DNA from: Synoicihabitans lomoniglobus
GTDB taxonomy: Bacteria; Verrucomicrobiota; Verrucomicrobiia; Opitutales; Opitutaceae
Length of the DNA stretch: 64,000 bases
Assembly: GCF_029023725.1 (NCBI RefSeq)
Contig: NZ_CP119075.1
Location: forward strand, 1,545,501 to 1,609,500
Direction of reading: 5' to 3'
In this document: positions 8,723-16,429 of the stretch, piece by piece
How positions within the stretch are numbered: position 1 is the stretch's first letter
Layout of the letters: the number at the start of each line of letters is the position of its first letter
Translations under genes and position numbers: made by a program
The notes under the pieces: generated by a model
Database searches by the model: none
What the model was told of the DNA's origin: nothing
What the model saw: only the letters and a program-made list of their open reading frames with translations

Positions 8723-9907
8723 ATGGGATTTACTGAAGATCGTTCGACTTGGTTTGAAGGGCAGGGGCTGTGGCAACACGTGCCCGCCGAACAGTGGCAG
8801 GATTGGACCTGGCAGCTGAAAAACCGTATCACCTCGCTGGAAGATTTGGAGCGGTTCATGACGCTTACGCCCGAGGAGCGCCGCGGAGTCGCGTTTGCGG
8901 GTAAAAAGCTGTCTCTCGCGATCACGCCGTATTTTTTCAATCTGATCGATCGCACGGACCCGAATTGCCCGATCCGCAAGCAACTCATTCCCCGGGAGGG
9001 CGAGATGCTGGTATCGCCGGGCGAGCAATTGGATTCTCTGGGGGAGGACGAACACTCTCCAGTGCCGGGAATCGTGCATCGTTATCCGGACCGCGTGTTG
9101 TTTTTGGTCACGGATCGGTGCGCTGCCTACTGCCGCTACTGCACGCGCAGTCGGCTGGTTTCCAATGCGCAGGACTACAATTTCCATCCCGAATACGAGC
9201 AGGGGCTCCGCTACATCGAGGCGCATCCGGAAGTGCGCGACGTGCTGCTGTCCGGGGGTGACCCATTGTTGTTGTCGGACCGCAAGCTGGAGCACTTGTT
9301 GGCCCGCCTGCGGGAGATCCCGCATGTTGAGTTTATTCGCATCGGCTCACGCATCCCGGTGTTTTTGCCCCAACGCATCACGCCCAAGCTCTGCGAGATT
9401 TTCAAACGCTACGGCCCGATCTGGATGAGCATCCATGTCAACCACCCGAAGGAAGCCACGGCTGAGTTACGCGATGCGTGTGAGCGGCTCTCATTTGCAG
9501 GGGTGCCGCTGGGGAATCAAAGCGTGCTGCTCAGCGGCGTGAACGACGATGCCGAAGTCATGAAGGCACTGGTGCACCGGTTGCTTCGCATGCGGGTGCG
9601 GCCTTACTACATTTATCAGATGGATCTGATCACGGGAGGCGCTCATTTCAAAGTCGATGTGCGCAAGGGCATCGAAATCGTGCGTTCGCTGCGTGGGCAC
9701 ACCACCGGTTATGCAGTGCCGCAATACGTGATCGATGCACCGGGTGGGGGCGGAAAAGTGCCGATCAATCCCGACTACATCGAAAAAATCACGGACGACG
9801 AAATCGTCTTTCGAAACTACGAGGGCAACGTGCACCGTTATCCGTTGCGGGTGGAGGCCGGCAAGGTTCCGGCCCTCGATCCGATGAGCGTTATCGACGG
9901 TTCCTGA
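8723..9907 (+). CDS. kamA: Lysine 2,3-aminomutase (KamA-type radical SAM enzyme)
   Basis: Converts L-lysine to beta-lysine using SAM, a [4Fe-4S] cluster and PLP. The radical-SAM motif CAAYCRYC places cluster cysteines at 133, 137 and 140. Residues matching the substrate-binding aspartates and PLP lysine of the Clostridium subterminale enzyme (D293, D330, K337) are all present, here D301, D338 and K345 with identical spacing. That favours true KamA over EpmB. The ATG at 8723 gives 394 residues. An upstream in-frame TTG at 8684 with an AGGTGG site is an alternative. Beta-lysine may serve osmoprotection or lysine catabolism; no kamDE genes are adjacent. Confidence 0.93.
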   Translation: MGFTEDRSTWFEGQGLWQHVPAEQWQDWTWQLKNRITSLEDLERFMTLTPEERRGVAFAGKKLSLAITPYFFNLIDRTDPNCPIRKQLIPREGEMLVSPGEQLDSLGEDEHSPVPGIVHRYPDRVLFLVTDRCAAYCRYCTRSRLVSNAQDYNFHPEYEQGLRYIEAHPEVRDVLLSGGDPLLLSDRKLEHLLARLREIPHVEFIRIGSRIPVFLPQRITPKLCEIFKRYGPIWMSIHVNHPKEATAELRDACERLSFAGVPLGNQSVLLSGVNDDAEVMKALVHRLLRMRVRPYYIYQMDLITGGAHFKVDVRKGIEIVRSLRGHTTGYAVPQYVIDAPGGGGKVPINPDYIEKITDDEIVFRNYEGNVHRYPLRVEAGKVPALDPMSVIDGS

Positions 9908-9914
9908 TCGCTGC

Positions 9915-9957
9915 GGCCGAATTATTCGGCCCCCGGCATCCATGAGGGGAATTCCCC
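9915..9957. repeat. Two palindromes after kamA
   Basis: A 7-bp perfect hairpin (GGCCGAA, loop TTA, TTCGGCC; 9915-9931) is followed by the 12-bp perfect palindrome GGGGAATTCCCC (9946-9957). Neither has a T tract, so the first may be only a weak 3' end structure for kamA. The second could be a protein-binding site. Confidence 0.35.
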
Positions 9958-9986
9958 GGTTACGACCGCTTCGATAAAAAACGCTC

Positions 9987-10141
9987 ATTTTTATGAGAGA
10001 AATTTGAGCGTATCCGAGCAACTCACGTCTATCTGGGTGCAGATAGACAGCACCCGTTAGACGAATCAGCTCAGTGTTGAGATTCTACGGTTTGCTTGGT
10101 GTTAGGTCATTAGGGGCGTCCGACAGGGCGCCCCTATTTTT
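9987..10141 (+). ncRNA. Candidate small RNA gene, unit 1 of a tandem pair
   Basis: A 155-nt unit with no credible reading frame. It begins with an AT-rich block ending in TTTGAGCG, probably promoter or upstream control, shared with unit 2. An 8-bp perfect hairpin with a 6-nt loop follows (10027-10048). Next comes a 19-nt block at 10089-10107 that is identical in unit 2, then a strong intrinsic terminator. The order shared control block, variable body, constant 19-mer, terminator is what paralogous regulatory RNAs look like. An attenuator or riboswitch leader is the main alternative. The transcription start is not known. Confidence 0.5.
10112..10141 (+). terminator. Intrinsic terminator of unit 1
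   Basis: A 10-bp stem (AGGGGCGTCC / GGGCGCCCCT, one T-G pair) with loop GACA, then ATTTTT. It lies 4 nt after the conserved 19-mer. Confidence 0.85.
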
Positions 10142-10220
10142 GGGGCGGTGAACCGCTATTCACAAGATTCTGAAAATCAGGATAATCTGAAACAGAATCA
10201 GATAACGGTCCGGCCCCGGA

Positions 10221-10376
10221 ATTTTTTCTAAGAAATGTTTGAGCGTTTTGCGCCGGACCTGCGTCTACCCCGATACAACGAATTTAGTTCGGTTAGTAGT
10301 TTGGTTCAAAGTTCTATAGGTTTGCTTGGTGTTAGGTTTTGAAGGGCGCCCCTCCCAGGGCGTCCTTCTTCATTTT
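10221..10376 (+). ncRNA. Candidate small RNA gene, unit 2 of a tandem pair
   Basis: A 156-nt unit with the same order as unit 1: AT-rich block ending in TTTGAGCG (10221-10245), a diverged body that keeps only short matches such as CGTCTA and TTCTA, the identical 19-nt block (10319-10337) and a terminator. It lacks the 8-bp hairpin of unit 1. The body diverges while the 19-mer and terminator position stay constant, suggesting the 19-mer is the functional part, for example an antisense seed or a protein-binding site. Confidence 0.5.
10341..10376 (+). terminator. Intrinsic terminator of unit 2
   Basis: An 11-bp stem (GAAGGGCGCCC / GGGCGTCCTTC, one wobble pair) with loop CTCCCA, then a T-rich tail TTCATTTT. 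Both the stem and its position relative to the 19-mer parallel unit 1. Confidence 0.75.
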
Positions 10377-10484
10377 CCGGGGCGAGACGGGCGCATTTGC
10401 GCGGGTAACTGCGATTCATCGAGATTGACGTCTGTCTGCATTTAGCTCTCTTGAGCCTGTTCTTTGATGATTCGTGGTCAGCGC

Positions 10485-10516
10485 GGAGGTTAATCGCGAT
10501 AGGGCGAGCAACCTCC
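10485..10516 (+). promoter_or_regulatory. Nested leader hairpin containing GGAGGTT and AACCTCC
   Basis: GGAGGTT (10485-10491) pairs perfectly with AACCTCC (10510-10516). Inside, TCGC pairs with GCGA around a 6-nt loop. The structure ends 8 nt before the ATG at 10525. The 3' arm reads ACCTCCTT, like the 3' end of 16S rRNA, so the start is preceded by an anti-Shine-Dalgarno-like sequence while the only Shine-Dalgarno-like sequence is held in the stem. Confidence 0.4.
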
Positions 10517-10524
10517 TTCTGACC

Positions 10525-10734
10525 ATGAACCAAGCGAAAAGAAAAACGTTTCTGATCTTCCCGGGGATGACCCCGAGTTTCGCGGTGTTTGAAGCTTACC
10601 TCAATGAGGGCAGCGGCGAACCCGTCGATCAGAACGCCATGAAAAACGTCCGAGAGGACAACGCGGCGCGGAAACCTTTCCGCTTCGTTAACAACCTGAT
10701 TCGTCGGACCCGTCGGGCCGTCGCCTCAGTCTAA
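10525..10734 (+). CDS. Small basic protein of unknown function
   Basis: 69 residues. The N-terminal part (residues 7-28) is hydrophobic/aromatic and looks like a strand-helix element. The C-terminal part (43-66) is rich in arginine (R-K, F-R-F, I-R-R-T-R-R). No signal peptide, membrane helix or known motif is seen. GC-rich third positions like neighbouring genes and a dedicated terminator 15 nt after the stop support a real gene. The C-terminal arginines suggest nucleic-acid or ribosome contact, as inference only. It lies immediately downstream of the two candidate small RNAs, which may form one locus with it. An in-frame GTG at 10474 is a less likely start. Confidence 0.6.
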   Translation: MNQAKRKTFLIFPGMTPSFAVFEAYLNEGSGEPVDQNAMKNVREDNAARKPFRFVNNLIRRTRRAVASV

Positions 10735-10748
10735 ATAAGTAAACTACA

Positions 10749-10785
10749 CCGCCCGGGGGCTCACGCTCTCGGGCGGTTCTATTTT
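10749..10785 (+). terminator. Intrinsic terminator of the small basic protein gene
   Basis: A 12-bp GC-rich stem (two G-T pairs) around loop TCAC, then TTCTATTTT. Confidence 0.85.
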
Positions 10786-10818
10786 AGGCCGACGCCTCTG
10801 AAAGCCGGGCCGTTGACT

Positions 10819-11760
10819 TTAGCGTTGCTCGGGCTTGGTGCCACTGGCCAGCAGCGTCTCAAAGTGAGGCTCCTCGATCTCACGACTCACGGTGGTGATT
10901 TCGACGTTCTCAAATCCCGCCTGCCGCAGGTAGCCGTGCAGCGCGTTTTCGCTGAAGCCGAGCCAGACGTCGGCGTAGAGTTCGTGCGCCTTCTCGAAGG
11001 TGTGTGCCTTCAGATCCAGCAACAGCAGTTGCCCGCCGGGCCGCACGACGCGGAAGGCTTCGTCGAGCGCGACCTGGGGATGCTGAGCGTGGTGCAACGC
11101 CTGACTTAGAATCGCGAGATCAACCGAATCGTTCGCCAGCGGGACTTTTTCAATGTCGCCGAGCTTGTAGGTCAGGTTCGTCAAGTCGTTCTTTTTGGCC
11201 AGCTCCGTGCCGACTTCGACCATGCGTGGCGAGTTGTCGATGCACCATACTTTGGCGGCGCGCCGGGCGAGGAGTTGCGAAATCAGGCCCTCACCGGCAC
11301 CGAGGTCGGCGATCTCGATTTTGGGCGCCAGTCGCAAAGCGAGGTGCCCGATGGATTCCCACGACCGGCCCGGGCAGTAGTTTTTACCGAGCTTGCCGGC
11401 GATGAGATTGAAATACTGCTCCTGATGCGCCCGGCGTTTGTGGAGCACGCGCTGCAGGTTGGATTGATCCTCCACCAGTTCCGGTTGCGGGGCCACGGCT
11501 TCGCAGGCCGCCGCGAGCAGGTGTTGCACGGGAGCGGCGAGACGCGGGTGAACGGTATAGAACGCTTTTTTCCCTTCGCGCCGATCCTGCACCAATTCAC
11601 TCCCGCGCAGCTGCGCCAGCTGCGACGAAATGCGCGATTGGGCCATGCCGAGAATTTCTTCGAGCTCGCTGACCGACAACTCCTCGATCCGCAATAACGA
11701 CAACAGGCGCACCCGGGTGGGATCAGAAAGCAGTTTTAGGATATCCCAAGTGCCGTTCAC
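10819..11760 (-). CDS. ArsR-type HTH fused to a SAM-dependent methyltransferase
   Basis: 313 residues. Residues 1-85 form a winged helix of the ArsR/SmtB type (S-D-P-T-R-V-R-L-L-S-L-L, then E-E-I-L-G-M-A-Q-S-R-I-S-S-Q-L). Residues about 120-290 form a class I methyltransferase with motif I A-D-L-G-A-G-E-G and the later L-S-Q-A-L-H-H and V-R-P-G-G. The alpha-3 cysteine motif (ELCVC) of metal sensors is absent, so a metal-sensing label would be wrong. This fusion is widespread; methyl substrate and regulon are unknown. The start is GTG. No partner gene is adjacent. Confidence 0.85.
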   Translation of the reverse strand: MNGTWDILKLLSDPTRVRLLSLLRIEELSVSELEEILGMAQSRISSQLAQLRGSELVQDRREGKKAFYTVHPRLAAPVQHLLAAACEAVAPQPELVEDQSNLQRVLHKRRAHQEQYFNLIAGKLGKNYCPGRSWESIGHLALRLAPKIEIADLGAGEGLISQLLARRAAKVWCIDNSPRMVEVGTELAKKNDLTNLTYKLGDIEKVPLANDSVDLAILSQALHHAQHPQVALDEAFRVVRPGGQLLLLDLKAHTFEKAHELYADVWLGFSENALHGYLRQAGFENVEITTVSREIEEPHFETLLASGTKPEQR

Positions 11761-11847
11761 AAGTGGCAGTTAGGTCGCAACCCGGAGCGGGCGGAAGCCA
11801 AATCTGAGCCCAATGCGCGGCGTGGGCGGCCACGCCGAGGCCGATAC

Positions 11848-11881
11848 AAAAAAACCGCCGTTCGTTTAAGGCGAACGGCGG
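11848..11881 (-). terminator. Terminator of the GreA-type gene (minus strand)
   Basis: A perfect 10-bp stem (CCGCCGTTCG / CGAACGGCGG, 7-nt loop), followed on the minus strand by seven T. Confidence 0.92.
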
Positions 11882-11912
11882 GGAGAATGGGGTGAGACGT
11901 GCGAGTGCGGTC

Positions 11913-13757
11913 TTACTGATCGATCACGCGAGCAATGGCGGTGACCTCGTAGTCCTCTTCCGTGCTGCCGATTTTGACCTTCACCTGGTCACCGACGCTC
12001 TTGCCGAGGAGCACCTGGCCGAGCGGGGTTTTGTAAGCGATGACGAAGTTGTCCGGATCACTGTCCCAAGCGCCGAGAATCTTGTAGGTCGGCGTTTGGC
12101 CGCTGCCGAGATTCTTGAGGGAGACGATGCTGCCGACGCCGATTTGATCGGCGGAAACCTCGGTGAAGTCGGTGATGCGGGCGTTGGCCAGTTCCTTCTC
12201 GAGCTGGGATTTTTGCGCCATGAGCACGGACTGGTCCTGTTTGGCCATCTTGTATTCGGAGTTCTCCTTGAGGTCACCGTGCTCGCGAGCGGCGGCGATC
12301 GCCTTGGAGTTTTCCGGGATTTTCTCGGAAACGATGGACTCGTATTCGGCGTGGCGGCGCTCGTAGCTTTCGCGAGAGACGAGCAGGGCCTCTTCCTTGC
12401 TCTCGGCATCGCCGGCGACCAAGGACTGAATGGCGGGGAAAATCTTAATGAAGCGGGCCAGCAGCGACTTCTTGGTCAGTTCCTCGAAGCCCTGGTTGAG
12501 CATGAGGGTGTTGGCCAGGTCGCGGGCGGTCTCGGGATCGGCGGTCGAAAGCAGATCGGCGATGAGATCGGGGTCGTCGCTCAGGATATCCGCCAACGGA
12601 ATGCGGCGAGCAGAAGCGGCCTGCAGGGCCTCGTAGTCGATCGCGAAGAAAATCGCGCTGAGCAAACGAGGGGTGATCAGGTCGTGGAGGAGCTTCGCGA
12701 ATTTCTTGGAGTGGCGATTCTTGACGATCCACAACAACACCGGGGCGCGGAGGTTTTGCTCCACTTGCCACCGCTTGAAGGTTTCGGCCAGGTCATCGCC
12801 GTAGTCGTTTTCGACGAGGAAATTGATGCACTCGGTGGTGAACTTGCCTTGGCTGGACTTGAGCAGATTGAACACCGCGTCGCGGCATTCGATCGGATGC
12901 GTGTCCTTGATCAAGGCGAGGAAGCGGCTTTGGAAGCCGACCGGAATGGCGTCGGCGATTTCCGGCAGGTCGCGCACGTTGACGATGATGTCACCCTGTG
13001 ACGGCTCGAGTGTGGCGGGATCGATGCCGGCGAGCTTGGCCAGATCGTCGCGAATCGCGGCGCCGTAGAGACGCTCGGCGGTATCGATCTGATTGGAGTC
13101 GCGAACGGCTTCGGTGACGACGGCGAGCACCTTTTGGAGTTCTTCTTCGCTTTCGCCCTTTTCGACGGCGGTGAGCAGTTTCTCGGCGATCGCGATACGG
13201 CGACGAGCGGAGCGGGTGCCGCCGAAGGCTTCGATGAGCTCATCTTTGGCCGAGACCGGGGTCTCGCGTAAAATGTAGCATTCCGTCTTTTTGGCGGGGA
13301 CGGCGATGCGGGGATCCTTGGCGACCACCTTTTTGGCGGCGGACCACCACTTCTTGAACTTCGTCTCACCGACGACTTGCGCGAGGGTGATCTCCAGGTC
13401 GATGGCGGTGGTGGCTTGGGACGGGTAGGCTTGCAGCGCTTCGACGACCAATTGGGCCGGGTTCTTTTCGATCAAGTCCTTGATCGCGGCCGCCTCGGTT
13501 TCCTTGCGAGCGAGAATGTGATCCGCGGGGAGCACATCCATCGTATTGACGCAGAACGCGGGGTCCATGGCGTGTCCCGGCTTGTCCTTGAAGTCGATGA
13601 TCAGGCGCTCCGTGGCCTCGTCATAGCTTTTGATTTGCCCGAATCCCCAGCTCTGGTGGACCACATAGGCCTCCGGCTCCATGGACTCGAGTTTGTCTGC
13701 TGCTGCTTTGAGCAACGGTTTTTTTGCGATGAGCGCTGATACTGCTTCCAAATTCAT
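11913..13757 (-). CDS. greA: Enlarged GreA/GreB-type transcription elongation factor
   Basis: 614 residues, about four times normal GreA. The last ~160 residues are a full GreA: a coiled coil whose tip carries H-G-D-L-K-E-N-S-E-Y, with the Asp and Glu used for transcript cleavage, then an FKBP-like domain (I-G-V-G-S-I-V, L-G-Q-V-L-L-G-K-S-V-G-D). The first ~450 residues are mostly helical, with a short beta-rich element near residue 35 (Q-S-W-G-F-G-Q-I). Long GreA proteins are known in Chlamydiae, Spirochaetes and Verrucomicrobia; the extension's job is unsettled. An in-frame ATG at 13811 with GGAGG 11 nt upstream would add 18 poorly coding residues. Confidence 0.88.
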   Translation of the reverse strand: MNLEAVSALIAKKPLLKAAADKLESMEPEAYVVHQSWGFGQIKSYDEATERLIIDFKDKPGHAMDPAFCVNTMDVLPADHILARKETEAAAIKDLIEKNPAQLVVEALQAYPSQATTAIDLEITLAQVVGETKFKKWWSAAKKVVAKDPRIAVPAKKTECYILRETPVSAKDELIEAFGGTRSARRRIAIAEKLLTAVEKGESEEELQKVLAVVTEAVRDSNQIDTAERLYGAAIRDDLAKLAGIDPATLEPSQGDIIVNVRDLPEIADAIPVGFQSRFLALIKDTHPIECRDAVFNLLKSSQGKFTTECINFLVENDYGDDLAETFKRWQVEQNLRAPVLLWIVKNRHSKKFAKLLHDLITPRLLSAIFFAIDYEALQAASARRIPLADILSDDPDLIADLLSTADPETARDLANTLMLNQGFEELTKKSLLARFIKIFPAIQSLVAGDAESKEEALLVSRESYERRHAEYESIVSEKIPENSKAIAAAREHGDLKENSEYKMAKQDQSVLMAQKSQLEKELANARITDFTEVSADQIGVGSIVSLKNLGSGQTPTYKILGAWDSDPDNFVIAYKTPLGQVLLGKSVGDQVKVKIGSTEEDYEVTAIARVIDQ

Positions 13758-13884
13758 AACGAGGGTCTTTGTCGACTGAACTGGCCATTGGAGAGGATCG
13801 ATTGGGGTCATGTCAACAGACACCTCCACAACCTTCTTTGCTTAGTGCTTGGCAGGGTAGGACCCCGGGAGGATCGTCCGGGCC

Positions 13885-15198
13885 ATGACAAAGACAGAGC
13901 TCATCATGCCCGCCGGGGCGACTTCTTGGACCTGGGCAGTGCGTTTACTGGAGCGCTGGCGCGAGGAGGAAGAGCGGGTGGACTGGTTGTTGGAGAAGCT
14001 TCCCCGGGAATTGCCCCCGGCGGAGCGGGCCCGGGTGCAGGCGCTGTTGGTGGGAACGATCCGCCATCTGGGTCGCATCGACGCGCATCTCGACAAGTTG
14101 ATGACCCGGCCGCCGCGTCCGGTCGTGTGGGCGGGCCTCGCGGTCGCGGGCTTCGAGTTATTGGAAGGCGGCACCGAGGGGCACTCGGCGCGGGTCGGGC
14201 ACCATTTGGTCGAAAAAATTAAATCGTTGGCCTCGGCCAAGGAGGCCGGCTTCGCCAACGCGGTGGTGCGGCGTCTCGCCGAGCGTTTGGCGGCGGAAAC
14301 CGCGCCGACGGCGGATGCGCCGATTGAGGATATCGTTACCTATCACTCGCATCCCGAATGGTTGGTCCAACGTTGGCGGATGCGCATCGGCCATGAGTCG
14401 GCGTTGAAACTGGTGGAATGGAATCAATCCCCCGCGCCCGTGTTGTTGCGATGGCGCGCGACGGACGAGGGCGCGCCGAAGCCGGAGTGGCTGACCCCGG
14501 TCGACGGCACGGCTGATTTTTATGCGGCCGCCTCCGGACACTGGCCGGAGTTGGCGGAGTTGATCAAAGCCGGCACGGTTCAGGTCCAGGACGCGGCTAC
14601 CCGCCTGGCGGTTGATCTGCTCGCACCTCAGCCGGGCGAAACCGTGCTCGATCTGTGTGCGGCGCCGGGAGGCAAGAGTCTGGCGATGGCCGATCGCATG
14701 GGCACGGGCACGCTCGTGGCGATGGATTTGATGGGGCGCCGCATGCCCCGGCTGGCGGAGAATCTACAACGCGTGCCATCCGGAGTAACGGCCACCGCCG
14801 TGGCGGGTGATCTGTTGCGCGGGGGCGCTCGTGCGCTGACCGCGAAGCAGCTGCCGTCCACTTATGCGGCGGTGCTCATCGATGTGCCGTGTTCCAATAC
14901 CGGGGTGATGCGACACCGGGTCGATGTGAAATGGCGCCTGCATCCCGACAGTTTCAAACGGCACGCCCTGCAACAGCTGGATCTCCTCCTCGCCGCCGCC
15001 GAACGGGTCGCGCCCGGCGGGCGACTCGTCTACAGCACATGCAGTATCGACCCGGAGGAAAACGAGCAGATTGCCGACGCCTTCGTGCGACGCAGTCGCG
15101 GTGCGTTTTCGCTCGTGCGTTCCGAGCTGAGTCTGCCGTGGGAAACCGGCCACGATGGCGCGGCCGCATTCTTATTCCAGCGCGACGCGTCGTCGTAG
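13885..15198 (+). CDS. rsmB: 16S rRNA m5C methyltransferase, RsmB/Sun family
   Basis: 437 residues. The N-terminal NusB-like helical domain (about 10-150) is followed by a Rossmann methyltransferase domain with motif I L-D-L-C-A-A-P-G-G-K, motif IV D-V-P-C-S-N-T-G (Cys336) and motif VI Y-S-T-C-S-I-D-P-E-E-N (Cys386, the expected nucleophile). It methylates a cytosine of 16S rRNA (C967 in E. coli). Motif IV has an extra Asn (PCSNTG rather than PCSGTG). It is convergent with the protease gene, only 13 nt apart. Confidence 0.9.
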   Translation: MTKTELIMPAGATSWTWAVRLLERWREEEERVDWLLEKLPRELPPAERARVQALLVGTIRHLGRIDAHLDKLMTRPPRPVVWAGLAVAGFELLEGGTEGHSARVGHHLVEKIKSLASAKEAGFANAVVRRLAERLAAETAPTADAPIEDIVTYHSHPEWLVQRWRMRIGHESALKLVEWNQSPAPVLLRWRATDEGAPKPEWLTPVDGTADFYAAASGHWPELAELIKAGTVQVQDAATRLAVDLLAPQPGETVLDLCAAPGGKSLAMADRMGTGTLVAMDLMGRRMPRLAENLQRVPSGVTATAVAGDLLRGGARALTAKQLPSTYAAVLIDVPCSNTGVMRHRVDVKWRLHPDSFKRHALQQLDLLLAAAERVAPGGRLVYSTCSIDPEENEQIADAFVRRSRGAFSLVRSELSLPWETGHDGAAAFLFQRDASS

Positions 15199-15211
15199 TC
15201 GACGGACGCGG

Positions 15212-16429
15212 TCAGGGCACGAGCACAAACGTCGCGGCCGCGAACGGCACCTCTTCGCGTCCTTTGATCAACGTGTAGGTGATCGTGCCACCGGCGTCGA
15301 CGAGCGCGCGGTAGCGCGTGAGGTCCCATTGCTCCACGGGCTCGCCGTTGAGCCGGCTGACGAGATCACCGATCTTGAATCCGGCTCTTGCGGCGGGGGA
15401 GTTGGGAGCGATGGCATTGATTTTCCAATACGCGCGCGCCTTGTTGAAACTGAGGCCCGAGCTCCATTTGGGCGGGGACAAAACGCGCATGTCCTCACCG
15501 GCGCGGTAGAACGCCACCTGATCTTTTTCCTGATCAAAGGTGATTTCGAAGTTCTGCAACAACTCGCCTCCGAGCGAGGTGAGGCTGCCACTCAAATCGG
15601 CGATGGGTTGCACGACTTCGTGGTCGCCGATGTAGAGCGACTTGGCCAACCGCGCGACGATCTGGCGATGGTCACCGTGCAGGGTGCCGATCAAGGTGCC
15701 TTCGCGCGGGGGACTGGCGAATTCCACGTCCAACCCGGCCGGGTCCAGATTGATGAAACCGTCGCTCCCGGTGTCGATCAACGCCAGCAGTGAGCGTGTG
15801 CCGAGGGCGAGTTGCACCATGGGCACATCGTTGTGCGCGGTGAAGGGCAGGATGCAGCCGCGCATGGGGGTGGTGTCGTCGAGCGCCGACATGATCACGC
15901 GTTCCCCCGGGTAATCCAGCGTGAGGCGGGCGTTGCTGAAAAGACTGAAACCCAACACGCCGTGAATCGGCAGCCCGAGATGATCGGAAATTTCGCCGCA
16001 ATCGAAGATGAGCGCGCGCACGTTTTGGAAATTGGCGCGGCCGAAATCGATGCGATCAAGCATCACGGATTCCACCGGCGAGGCGCGGCCCGAGGCATCG
16101 CGCAGCCAGATGGTGGGGGGATTCGGATCAATGGGGCGCTGCAGGTGACGAATGGCGTATTCCGGGGAGACGAGGGTCCGGGACGCGCCGGTATCGATCA
16201 AAAATCGCCACGGTCCGTCGTCGCCTTCGGTCTCCACCACCACGAGACCGCCGATGAGCTTCATGGGAAACTCCACCCGGGTCGCGACGGTGGGTGAAGC
16301 GACGACCGGCATGGGTTCGAGCTCCATGGGCTCACTCTCGAAGACTTGCAGGCGAGATTGGCAGCCGATGCCGAGCAGTGCGAAGGCGCTGCCCAGACCG
16401 AGAAGAAATCGTCGCCCGCCCGAGGTCAT
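15212..16429 (-). CDS. Exported double retropepsin-like aspartyl protease with C-terminal PDZ domain
   Basis: 405 residues. The N-terminus has a hydrophobic export segment ending near Cys23 (G-I-G-C, a borderline lipobox). Two retropepsin-type domains follow, each with an active-site triad: D79-T-G-A-S and D219-T-G-S-D. A PDZ domain occupies about residues 315-400 (A-R-A-G-F-K-I-G-D-L-V). With both DTG sites in one chain it could form a pepsin-like active site without dimerising. The ATG overlaps the stop of the upstream MFS gene (ATGA), so the two are translationally coupled. Substrate unknown. Confidence 0.82.
   Translation of the reverse strand: MTSGGRRFLLGLGSAFALLGIGCQSRLQVFESEPMELEPMPVVASPTVATRVEFPMKLIGGLVVVETEGDDGPWRFLIDTGASRTLVSPEYAIRHLQRPIDPNPPTIWLRDASGRASPVESVMLDRIDFGRANFQNVRALIFDCGEISDHLGLPIHGVLGFSLFSNARLTLDYPGERVIMSALDDTTPMRGCILPFTAHNDVPMVQLALGTRSLLALIDTGSDGFINLDPAGLDVEFASPPREGTLIGTLHGDHRQIVARLAKSLYIGDHEVVQPIADLSGSLTSLGGELLQNFEITFDQEKDQVAFYRAGEDMRVLSPPKWSSGLSFNKARAYWKINAIAPNSPAARAGFKIGDLVSRLNGEPVEQWDLTRYRALVDAGGTITYTLIKGREEVPFAAATFVLVP

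Noticed and set aside
10280..10320. tRNA-like T-arm (GGTTCAAA) in unit 2
   Set aside because: No matching acceptor, D or anticodon stems; unit 1 has no equivalent.
10306..10533. 75-codon minus-strand frame across the unit 2 terminator
   Set aside because: Runs through the terminator hairpin and the leader hairpin, with no start signal; RNA features explain the region better.
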